DNA from: Dendrophyllia cribrosa
Taxonomy: Eukaryota; Cnidaria; Anthozoa; Scleractinia; Dendrophylliidae
Direction of reading: 5' to 3'
Assembly (NCBI GenBank): GCA_024195265.1
Contig: JAJLRJ010000001.1
Location: forward strand, 54,437,702-54,501,701
DNA: 64,000 nt
The notes under the pieces are model-generated. The model was not told the origin of the DNA. It did no database searches and saw nothing but the letters and a program-made list of their open reading frames with translations. The position numbers were made by a program, and so were the translations under genes. Shown piece by piece: positions 25,535 through 37,500 of this stretch. The stretch's first letter is position 1. Each line of letters begins with the position of its first letter.

Positions 25535-28500
25535 TTTTTTTCATTCATTTATTTTGCCATTAACCACATTAAAATATATAATAATAATAATATAATAATA
25601 ATAATAATAATAATAATTTAAATTTGTATAGCGCCTATCTAATCCTGCTCTAGGCGCTTTACGCAACATTCCAAACAGTTACGCATTTAGCTAACAACAT
25701 CAAGTGAATGATTTGATTTTCTTCCTTTCCAGATTGTCCATTGTCTTGCAAGTGTATTTCTGGAATCGATGAATTAAAAGTCGACTGCAAAGCTTCAAAC
25801 TTAAGCACTGTTCCATTGGGGATACCGGATAGCGTCAGAGAAATGTATGCAGATTTCTTCGTTGATTTTTTTTAATGTTAAGAACGCTCTTGAATTTATT
25901 TACTGTTTTTTTTTACACAGTGACCTTTCAGATAACGGCATCGAGAATCTATCTACAACTGACTTGAAGTCATTAAACTTCCTTCAAAGACTGTAAGTAA
26001 TATCACAGAACGACTGACAAGCCAGCAAACAAACAAATACTAGCAGGCAAAAAAGAAAGCAAACTATCAATTAAACAAACAATTGCAATCATACAGTGAA
26101 AACAAACAAGTAAATAAAAATTAGTTGCCACTTACGACCAAGTATACAAAAATGCTACTAAATATCAACAACAGAGATACAATCTTATAAATTCCAGTAC
26201 TTCATGTAGATGATTTCGCAACGCGGATTGAAAGGTTATGTCCATAGGCGTAAGGGGAAGCGGCTGAAAGGCTGCAGCCCCGCCCCCCACCCAATCGTAA
26301 AAATATAGTATTATTCGAGTGAAACAGGTTGAACATTCGGGCACCACAGACACAGTAAAATTACTGAATTATTTGGCGAGTCTTCGTCGAAGTCTCGTAA
26401 TAGGTCTTATCGGTACCATGTGAAGTACAAAGAATGAGAGAGCAAATTTGACTCGGACTATGTAGAAGCTCATCTTGGATCGTTCGCAGTGTGAGAAAAG
26501 TAAAATGTCAGCGACTGCTAGAATCATCATGGCAATTTTACTTGCCTTTGGATGCCTTTCTCAGGGAAATCCAAAGAGCAAAATGCTTGGAATGTCGTTA
26601 TACTGCTTTTCTATATCAGTTAGTGCCTTTAAAGTGAACTATGTGAGAGCTTATACAGTTTGATCTTTTGGTTCTTTTAGCTGAATATTTCAGCGGCAAA
26701 AAAATTTTAGGGAGAGGAATCTTATCTCGCGAATTTACCTACAAGCTGCTTTCTAGCTTCTTTCCGGAAATCCTTGCTGACCTTATTTCGTACCCAAATC
26801 GACATCTTGTGTTTTATCCGTCCTCCACAAAAGGCGCCTTATAATTAATTTTCCAACTTACAAAGTTTGAGACGACATTTTACAAAACAAAACTACAGTC
26901 AAACCTCTATTAAGGACGTTCGCGCTAATTGTTTATGCGCATCTTTACTGCGTACGCAATTCGTATTGCAACGCCATGCCACGTCATGCACAAGCGCGCG
27001 CAAAGCAAGAAATCTAAACACACAAAGGGCTGGTACAGGTTCGACTGTATTGTTTTTAGTTTAATTAATTACGAATTTTTAGGCGACAAAGGTGCCTTCC
27101 GAACAGATATTCTGCACCTAAAAGATTTTCGCGTTTCATGCTCCTGATTTATCGTGTTAAACATTCTTGTTGCAGATATTTATCCAACAATAAAATCAAA
27201 CGACTGAGAAGTAAAACATTTCAGGACACTACAGACTTGGAAGAGATGTAAGTTATACTTCCTTTCCTATATTTTTTAGAATGCATTCAAAACCGCAGTC
27301 GTATTTTTTGCGTTGGTCGCACGAATGTGCGCGGTCTTTGAACGAAAGGTCTGGAGCGAGTTTGAATAAGGAGTGGGACTGCTACGGGCGTGCGAGGCTC
27401 ACATCCACGCTTCCGGCGCTTCCACTTTTGCAAGCGAGCAACGAAAAAAATCATTGTGAAAATTAAAAATACTTTGGAACATTTTATTATTAGTTCCATC
27501 CACGTCCGTTTTACTGGATATTAAATTTGATTGATGGTGATGTTATACTACATAAAATGACATCAAATAATTCCGAAAATCCACGACAGTTTGGATTTTA
27601 TGATTTTCCAGAACTTGGATCGCTGTTGTTGATCCAAAATTGACCAAGCTAACTAAAAAGATACTCAAGGGACATGAAATGTTAAGGAATTTAACTGAAT
27701 ATATTCAACATTATTTTACCCGATTACTGTGTACAAAATAATTATCGCGCACCGATCTAAAACAAACGTTTCGAACTGAATATGTCTTACAGGGACACTG
27801 TCCCGGCCGAATATCGTGTTTTCATGATTATGGCCAGGAGCTTGCTTTGAGCTTACCTTACTATCTTTAAACTGGAAGAAACCATCGCCAAAAGTGAACT
27901 AAACAGACAAAATAACAGCTAGAACTAGGAAAGTCAAAATGACACAAGATTGGCAAGTTTGATTTCTTGACTGCCTGTCAATAAGTCAAAGTTTAGGAAC
28001 TGTAATCCACTTTAATCTTGGCAATCCTGCAATTTATCTCCAAACTACTCCTTTCGTTTCGCTCTATAAAATGTTTTTTATCCAACTACGTTGAATATTT
28101 AGTAGCATTTGGCGATATAACGTGGAAATAAGCTTACAAAATTTTGCTATTTCATTAAACAACAGTTGGTGGTTACTTCCGCTGTGAGAACTGCTTTTCT
28201 ACAAGCATTTCAGTTGTCATGTCCACTCAGTCCCTTGCAAATCATAGGTACCCATCACCCATATATAGGTATATACACCTGGGAGAGAGAAACGCACATT
28301 AAGGGGAACACGACATGAAGATACTTGCCAGGGGCTTGACCCAAGACCTCTGGTAAACTCCGGTGCTGTACGTATGTAATAATTCCAATTTATTCATTTC
28401 TACAGATTTTTGGCACGTAACAAGATAACTAAAATAGAACCAGGTTCGTTTACTGGGCTGGAGGATTCTCTTGTTATATTGTGAGTATTCCTTTCTTATA

Positions 28501-31500
28501 GAGCAGTTTTCAATTGAGTGTCGTAAATAGAAACTCACAAAAGACGCATGAAATCCAAGGAACCAATCAAAACGCGCAGAAAATACATGTAGCCGAGCCA
28601 GCCAAGCGCGGGAAAATGAGTGCGAGCTGTGGTTGAGAAAGCGACGCGCGCATTTTTTTTAATAATTACATAACGTAGTCATGAAAAACCAAAGCCAACT
28701 CTTTCAGATATATGACAGTAAACCTTTCGTGTTTCGAATTACGCAAACTTTTAAGAAAATCATTCACCGAAGGAAACGCGAGAAAATCCACCGTTAATTT
28801 TAATTTTTTTCGCTATGGTGACGTTGTAAAAATCAGAAAACACGCGCGGTCCGGCAAAAGCAGTTCGAGAAACTTAAGAAATTTACACGAGCAGTCACGC
28901 ACGCAAAAAGTGCTTCGATCGATTCCATGTTGTGATGCCACACGGGAGCCCAGGCTCACAGCTGGAATCCTCAACGACAAAAATATAAAAGGGGAGTTGT
29001 TCGTTTGTTTCATAAAATATCAAAATTATAAATAAACAGCCATTAAAGTGTTCATATCTCGTTAAATAATGTCGATCTGTTTTTTTTTGGCTTCTAAACG
29101 GCATTTTAGCGAGTTTTGGTTTTTCTGGTTTGACTTCACCTAGAAGTTCTACTTTGAAGCGAAATAATCAATTTCTTGTGATGGAAGAATATACTTTGAA
29201 AATTGATGCAGGCCATATTGGTCAGAAAGTGAAAATTGGCAAATTTCAGCTGCTTTTCCAGTGGTGTTTGTTAAAATTAAAAAATGTAGTAATTGTTGTC
29301 ATCGCAGGGAATCTTTTTTGGCAGTGGTCTTGCAGTGTATTGCGGAACGATGCTTTCAATACCGTTGAACTAATTTTCTGTTACTGTTGTTGAAAATAAG
29401 GTCTGATCTAGGTTTAAGCCATTTCCACTTTCATAGGTTTTACCTTCTTGCGCCTCTTTTCTGGCAGTTTGTTCAGAGGTAACTCTTCGAGCATTAGCCC
29501 TATTTCGTTTGAAAAGCAAGGTTGATTTTCTTAGTTTATCTTGATATTTTGTTTCCCTCCTCTCGCTTGTCTCGCGCTCCGTGCTCGCGCCCTAAAACCT
29601 GCTTGAGCACCCGCAAACGCGCCAGTTGTGCAGGCTAATCTTGAAGAACTCGTGTTGTCATTTTTAGTTGTATTTTGATATTGAGGATCAAAGGGTTGAA
29701 ATGGCTGCAGACTGAACTTTACGGCAAGGTAAAGAAGGTTCCTCTTTAGTGATTCCTAATCCCACGCACCTCTGTTTACGGGACATGGCGGTAGGCAGCA
29801 ACAAACAAACTTCGATCTAGACTGGTGATGATGAACTTTATTTAAATCTCCGGTTGGTGGGACTGTGTAGGCCCCTAGCAGGTACATTTATGTACCAAGA
29901 CAAAAACAAAAATATATATACATATATTTCACGAAAATTGTGGCCCTCTCAAAATGATTTTTTGATGATATTGTAAAACTATAGGAACAATCTTACAACA
30001 TGAAAATTAAAAAAAGCGGGCGTTCGGGAAACAAAAAGAAATTAACTAGCTGTTTGATAACATATCTCTTAGAGCGTGTTAGAAAACATATCAGATTTTT
30101 TCGGCGGATCGTACAGATGCATATAATTCCCATCCTTCGTCCATTTTGGAAGAACATGTGGTGCTAATGGCTATAACCCTGTTTCCTCTTCATCCTATGG
30201 AAGATAGTAGATAGCAAGACGTCCATCAGAATTGACCATATGATGCTACAGAGTTAATAAACAAAGTTATACCCCAAGCCTATATTTCGTACCGTCTTCA
30301 TGTCAGTACCCAAATGAATGAAATATTGTATTAGTTTTGATGTAGTCTGTAGTAAAATTTACACTATAAACCTGGTAAACACCGCGCAAATTCATCGTAC
30401 GATAAAATGTTGTTGCATATTTGTGGGTGTTTTATTCCTTTACTTTGTTTCTTTTGTTTATGAGGGTACTGAGCGGGGTATGGAGGCGAGGAGGGTTAAC
30501 GGGGGGTGGGATGAGGAGGGTTAGCCTGGGCTGAGAAGGGGTAGCGGGAGGTGGGGTGAGGAGAGTTAACGGGGAGATGAGGAGGGTAAGCGGAGATGGA
30601 GGTGAGGAGGGTTAGCGGGGGGGGGGGGGGGGGGGGGGGGGGAGATGAGGAGGGTTAGCGGGCGGTAGGATGAGGAGGGTTAGCCTGGGCTGAGAAGGGA
30701 TAGCGGGGGGTGGGGTGAGGAGAGTTAACGGGGAGATGAGGAGGGTAAGCGGAGATGGAGGTAAGGAGGGATAGCTTTTGCAATTTAGACTGTTTAGTGA
30801 TCTAAACCGATATTTTCAATAATGTTGTAATCAAAACAGCAAACGCTGGATTTCATGAAATACAAAACTGTCATACATGTTGTGGTTTAAATTTGTTCTT
30901 GGTTTGATTATTATTTTCCTTTGTTAAAATTATGTTCATTATCATTTCCATCCTCTGAAACGAAGGAAAATAAAAAGGCTGTAAATAAAAGTGATGTATT
31001 TTATGCAGATCTTCAAAAAAAATCGCGGCAAAAATTTAAACCCGCCGGCATACCATTTCATGTCAACTCGCCTGCACTAGAGCGCTAGAGGCACGCGAAT
31101 AAGTGGAGCCTGCCTAGCTCTCATCCCCTGGAGCACTTCAGGCTTACTCGTTTCAAGCTTTCTCTGTTTCCCGATGGTTATTCGCAGGTCATCCACCTAA
31201 AGCTGCAAATATATAACGACGCAATGGACAAAAACAAAACCGCTTACATTTTCCAGAAACAACAGCAGGTAACGATCAGAAGCAAAACAGCGATCACGAG
31301 AAGGGCTATGGCCACAGCTACCAAGATGATAATTGTATCTCCGTTACCTGCCAAAAAAAAAACGTAGAACGCCAATCAATATACAGGTATAGGCCTTGAT
31401 TCAGTCCTTGGTCACCTGAAATTGAGTCTTGTGTTAGATTGTTTACTGACATTATGTCTTTAGTTTTAAGTTGCAATAATTGGTATTTTATTGACCAAAA

Positions 31501-34500
31501 CTGGATTTCCCGCCGTTTTCTTCACTGAATCACGTGGATTGTTTGTCTGGACATTACTAGAAAGCTGCCAAAGCATGGTTTGAGGTATAGGTTTGTTTGG
31601 GATGCAGTCCCAAAGCATGGTTTGAAGTTAAGTTTGTTTGGGATGCAGTGACGAAGCATTTTGGTACAATCGATTATAACCAAAAAAAGCCTTCAGTAAC
31701 ATTTTTCTTGTTTCTTTATAATTTTTTTCTTTTCTAGACTCGCTCACAAGTCGAGCCCAATATTTTGTGAGATTGCAAACCAAGCGAGCAAAGGACTGAT
31801 CATAAAGTCTATGAAATGATTCCCAACACAGTACATATTTACTTTTCTAAACGTTATCAGCGTTTTATCAAAATAAAAAAATACCCAATGCTGCAATATG
31901 TAAGGATTAAAATAAATAAATTTACATGACGCGTATTCCGATAAATAAAATAGTCATACCAGAACGAACCATGGATTCGCTTGGTTAATCAGAATTGCTA
32001 AAAATGTTCACATGCAAAGCTTCAACCGCCGGTTCTAGCACCATCCATTGCAACAATAGAAAATCAAGATAATGCCTATACAGACTATTCTGTCAGGTGG
32101 TAGAAATATTCACATAATACTACAATTAATTTGCTGTTGAAAAATAATACTCCTTTCATGATTAAAAAATATATATTTAAGGATACTGTCATCTGATGGT
32201 AATTTTGCTCCTCAATTTTGGTCAAAACTGTGCTAAATATTTGACTCACTACCTAGTAATAACAAGTGATTTCTTGACGATAGAACAACGCATGATCAAA
32301 TTCCACGAAGACTCTTGAAGCCGCAAGAACTTGAAATCATCCAAAGCCAAAGACTTGTTTTCTCATAGTCACACAAATCCATAATCCCCCATTCGAAATC
32401 GATGACAAAGCGAGCTCTAACAGGCATTATCCGGGAAAAATATTCCATTAGGCTAAATTTGATTTTACTCCTCTTTGAAGCTGCTTTTATTAAAATACTG
32501 ATATCTTCAATAACATTCCAGCATTTGCTCTAAATTACTAAATATTCAAGTCATATTTTACCACGTCATGCAGTACATTCGAGTTCTAAATCTTAGCAAA
32601 TAATATAGAAAATAAGATTTGAAAATAAAGTGTCCTTTACAAACTGCTCCACCGCATACAGCGCGGTAAGGACAATTTAGTGTTTACTCGAAATGCGTTA
32701 AGCCTTTCTCTCCCAGAGTCAATTATGGAGACATGTATTGTAGCTCTAACTTTAGAGTCTGTCAATGAAATCCTATGGTGTGACCATTCAAATGAAACCT
32801 CGTCGGCAGTACTTTTGCATGGTACCATTTGTTTTTCAATATTTCATGTACAACAACAAAATTGGAATTTTTCGCAGTTAAATCTTGGCACTCTTGGGGG
32901 TTAAAGGGTTAAAGGAATTCATTTCAATGAGTATCTAACAGCATTAAAACTTTGACAACTATTAAATCATCAGCATGTTCAGCCAATTAATCCTTCAGTT
33001 CCAAATCCGCTAAACACTTCCACAACTTTCATCACTCAAAATGTTCTCTTCCTTTAAGCGAAGAAGTTGGTTTCCCAATTTTGTTCTTATTTTAATGAAA
33101 AGAACAGCAACAGAATAAAATATTTTATGTGGTCACAAAAGCTCAATCGCAGAGCATTCGCATCTCTGATCGCGGTTAAAGAAACCAAGCACTTTATGTT
33201 TGAACTGGCCTCGGTTGCTATCAGGATTGAAATTTAAAAAACGCCGAAAGGTAAAAGTCCGGCACTTCTCCTGAAAAAAGACATGTCAATAAAATTTTAA
33301 AATGCTACCTTCATCAGTTTCAGCAGCTACCCCGCAGACAAGGATGAAAAGAAATGCCGTCAAACTAACGATTTTCATCCTTAATATGGAGTTGATATCT
33401 TGTTCTAATAGAGGGTTAATATCTGATCGTTCTCAATAGAGAGTTGATATCTCGTCCTTGATCGAGAGTTGATATCTCGTTGACTTGTCTAATCTTAGAG
33501 ACAGTTATCAAAAGCAAACAACTGCTCTTCAAAACAATTCATTCGCTCACAAATTTAATTATGTACATATTTGAGCATTCAGCAGAACGTCTTTTGTCTT
33601 AGTTGTTTTTTAAAGTAAAAATGTGTCATGCTTCATTTCATTTCAAACTTTCACCTTCGTCCTTCAGCTTTTTCACGATAGACTAAAATAGAAAAAGGAA
33701 TTATTCTTCCACAACAACTTCGACCGAATTGCTCGAGCCATTTATGCTTGCCAAAGAAGCCTCTTGTGTGCGAGATTGGTCGCGGTAAAACTCCAGATTC
33801 GGCCATTAACACTTCGCGCGGATCCGAACGAAAACATACTTTATAATCACTAGCCATAGCTCGACCACAGACAAACACGAATGGCATGATTTCTCAACCC
33901 CAGCAATCATATGATAATAAGGGCTTTACACTTAAATTTAACTAATTATTATAGTAAGTGGGGTATTTTTCTTTGAGATTGTTTCATAGAAAGAACATTC
34001 ATGAAAGATGACGTTTCCATAGCAACCATTTTTGTCTTAATGTTGATTAAAATTGTATTCTGTTCAGTTGTTTGTTTTATTACAATTACTGTAAGGCGAT
34101 TTTCTGACGACAAAGATAATTAAAAAGTAGCAGATTTTAGGAAACATATTTCACGTTCTTCTGTTTAATTCGAGTAGTTGCTAATTAAACTGATCAAGTT
34201 TTGCTCTCGGATGAAAAAAACCTTGCTATGGATGGGCACTTTCAAATTCTTTGAAAAATCTTACTGTTTCATTAAAAGACATTTGCCCAGATACTGACAT
34301 GTTCAACGACGATGGTAGAACTTTTAGAAGATGATTGTCTGGAGTCGAATATCCTTTGATTAATTCCCGCGAATTTGACATACGATCATGGTCAACAATG
34401 ACTTACTTTGTCAGACTTTGTTAATTTTTGCACTAAACTCATTTACTTAAGTCAGTTGCTTATTAAATGCTTTCTAACGAGTCTGCATGTCCGTGTTTCC

Positions 34501-37500
34501 AGGTTTCTTTCAAGCAACAGTTTAACTCACTTGACGACCGGATTGTTCAGCAATTTAACCAACCTGAAATATCTGTAAGTTAGCAAACTGTCAAATAGTG
34601 ATCGTGCGGTCGTGGTTTTCTCAGAGAAAGTGTAGCATTTTAGACTTTTACAGTTTTCTCTTATTCTGTTTTTATTTCAACTTTAGGGTATTTATGGCAT
34701 TGGGTTGGGTCAGTGTTTAGGTTTTTAAGCTTCTTAATGTTTGAAAGACAAACATTTGTTAGGCTTTGAGATTCTGTGCTACACTGTCTCGTAAATTATT
34801 TCTTACAAATTCAATAACATAAGTTTTATCACGCATGTCAACAGATTTCTAAGTGACAACCATATTGCAACCGTCGATTCATACACCTTCAGGGGCCTTA
34901 CGGCTTTGGAATTGATGTAAGTTACTATGGTTTTTAGGTTATTGATTGTTGTTGAAATAGATAATTAAATAGAGATGATACTCTTCAAAGTGAAGTATAC
35001 AGCAGTAATTACATTTTCTAACCAACCAATACAGAAATATCACAAACTGTAAGAAGAAAATTGCATTTCGCAATGAGGACTTGTTAAGAAAGATGTATGC
35101 GCACAATAACTACAGGCAAAATTAAAACAAACAGGAACATCCTTGCTGTGCGCACGCCCTCGTTTTCGGATGCGAGTTATACGGCTCTCAGCTTCGCCCT
35201 CTCGCGGTGGGGGATGGGAGCTTGCTCGTAGTAGACTAAACTTTTGACTGGAAAGATATAGTTTGGAATCAGGTGCTGTAATCATCATCAATGTTCCTTT
35301 ATCTCCTTAGGGGAGAATAGGGCTGCTTAGGATGCTGTAATCTTATTTATTTGTTAAATTTTCGACCGTTTCTCGGCTAAAGTTAAATTTTAGCATCTCA
35401 GATCCCAGCCATCAGTTTAAAAACCCTATCCAGACCTTCTTACGAAAGTGTCTTATATGGCTGCATGTTTGCTTTTCTTGCAGAAATTTGGCAGACAACC
35501 CTATTAGAAAAATCAAGCATTATGCTTTCTCGATTAAGAACAATTACTCTTCCCTGCACACAATGTAAGTAGTCAATAAGGAATTGAGAAATGTTAGTGA
35601 CACTCTCTTTCTCTTTATCTAATAACATAATAATATGAATCTCAGCAATAATCTGTCTCCAAAACACAGTTCATGATTACAGGGAACCCAACACCAAACT
35701 TTCTTAAAAGTATACTATGGTTACAGGGTGCCCAATAAGTGGGTGGAAATGATAGTCAACCAATCAAACTTCAATTGAGAGTCAAAAGCTGAACTTGAAC
35801 TGTGGACAGTTTATAAAGCTTGGAAAGGGAACAATGGTTTTAGTGCAATCCTTTTTCAGAGTGCTTAGAACATTCCACAAAACAACGCGCCTTTATCATT
35901 TGGACAGCGGCACGGCATCGCACGTGCGACACACGTGATCACTTTGGTAACCAGGCGTTCCTCATCTTGATGCTATAACTTGTCAGTCTACTTTTACACT
36001 TCAGCTATCTGATGAACACCGAAATGGAAAAAATGAACTTGAGAGCATTTGACGGCCATCAAGATGTTAACACATACATGTAAGATTTTGTTTAAATTGT
36101 TTGTTTGTTGGATGTTGTGGTTATGTCGATCGAGTTTAGTTTCTTTTGAAACCTAAATTCAGTTCCTGGACAAAAGCTATTCTATACTCATTCTTAACCC
36201 TTTAACTCCCAAGAGTGCCAAATAACAAAATTTAAGAAAAATCCCAAATTTCATTTTGTAAAATATTGAAAAACAAATGGTACCATGCAAAAGTACTGCT
36301 GAAGAGGTTTCATTTGAATGGTCACACCACAGATTTCGTCCACAGATTCAAAAGTTAGAACTACCTTACATGTCTCCATAATTGACTCTGGGAGTGAAAG
36401 GGTTAAACTTATATTACTGCCGCTCCGGTACATATTCTCAACAACAATAGTTCGGTCGCTTCGACATGGCTTTCTTTTCTCACTCTCTCAAGCTACCGGT
36501 ATAACTTCACCTCTCCAGAAACTTTGGGGAGACTGGACACCAGCTTTTGGCACTGAGATTTCTGGGATTATGAGCTGTGATTGGTTTAATGGTTGCCTTT
36601 GGAAACCACCAACCTATCGTAGCCAACGCTGGTTACCCAAACGATCCCAGAAAGCCTAGTGCCAAACGCTGGTGCGCAGTCCCCCAAGAGTTTCTGTGGT
36701 GGCAAATTACGCTATGCTAAACGTGGCTTTAGCTCAAGCCTAGTCTCACGTTACACTTATATGTATTATGTTTGTTGACTTTTAAGTTCACCTGACCATG
36801 TGACGGACGGGTTTGTGACATACAAGAAAGGCCTTTTTATTGCTCTTACTGAAGCGGGATTTGCATCCGGGAATCAGAGTTACAGATTCCCGTGCCCTAC
36901 TGGAACGTATGTTCCTCATCTTGAGAACTTCGAGTACAGCACGGCTCTGAAGGCCAGATGCTTATCGTGTCCTCCAGGTAAGTGATTTGCCAAGTGACAT
37001 TTTTGTCCAAACGGGATCTCGATAACCGGGCGGGTTACTGGGATAAAAGTTTTCAAATACGCACGCGTTTCTGTTAAAGGAAGGCGAGATTAGCATTTTT
37101 TTTTTTTTACAAAAAATGACTTCTCGATGCTGAATGAGTAGAGATATAAGAATTTTAAGAATTACAGGAAAGAAAATTCACGAGTTTATATTTTCGTGCA
37201 CGCTACCACGTACACAATTTCATCCTGGTTACTGGAGGCTGAAATTTTTATATGAACACACGCAAACTGAAAATTCGTCCCGTTAACTGGCTCGTTTCTC
37301 AAGCAAGCAAATTACGTAATTTAAGTGAAAACAAGCACATGATTCGGTCAGAAGACGTACAGTCTCATTTGATGGCGTCGCAGGAACCAACCTTAAAAAA
37401 GCACAGGACACCCACTCAATTATAGTTGTCTTTTCTTTTTCCCAGGTGGTTTTTATTCAAACACGGTTGCTCAAGTTGGCGCCCTGTGTTTTTTGTGTAA

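Larger units (their letters stand above)
28481..34502. other. 6.0 kb receptor intron hosting a nested antisense gene and repeats
   Basis: This intron separates the third and fourth LRR exons. It contains a MITE, a G-rich minisatellite (30455-30775), the minus-strand micropeptide gene (31244-33378) and one TTAA/CCCTTT element (32698-32912). Other open frames inside it (for example 28712-29035 plus and 33651-33887 minus) show no recognisable domain and were not called. Confidence 0.6.
25733..36079 (+). other. LRR N-cap plus seven single-repeat LRR exons
   Basis: Exon 25733-25844 encodes a Cys-rich LRR N-cap (CPLSCKCISGIDELKVDC). Seven exons then encode one leucine-rich repeat each: 25921-25992, 27176-27247, 28406-28480, 34503-34574, 34845-34916, 35484-35564 and 36005-36079. 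Their lengths are 72, 72, 75, 72, 72, 81 and 75 bp, all phase 2 at both ends (for example LYLSNNKIKRL, LFLSSNSLTHL). No typical LRR C-cap follows. Confidence 0.88.

Noticed and set aside
24971..25548. Minus-strand frames with a 20-residue repeat (VFVFTSWYSYSR)
   Set aside because: Translation of the 20-bp minisatellite in three frames; not a protein gene.
28712..29035. 107-codon plus frame next to a MITE
   Set aside because: No domain, no splice context consistent with the receptor phase; likely chance or repeat.
31085..31194. Minus-strand frame VDDLRITIGKQRKLETSKPE... as a cytoplasmic tail exon
   Set aside because: Its phase does not fit the possible donor at the end of the micropeptide exon, so it cannot be joined in frame.
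31200..31206. Extra downstream exon of the micropeptide gene using GTAAGC overlapping its stop
   Set aside because: The nearest phase-compatible acceptor would give an intron of only about 36 bases, too short; the in-frame stop is simpler.
32637..32828. Short frames with [13 protein letters not shown] sequence recurring at 36251 and 55183
   Set aside because: They are translations of copies of one MITE family, not a protein family.
33651..33887. 78-codon minus frame starting MPFVFVCGRAMASDYK, just upstream of the micropeptide gene
   Set aside because: Ends in its own stop, no domain recognised and no splice link to the micropeptide exons; could be repeat-derived.
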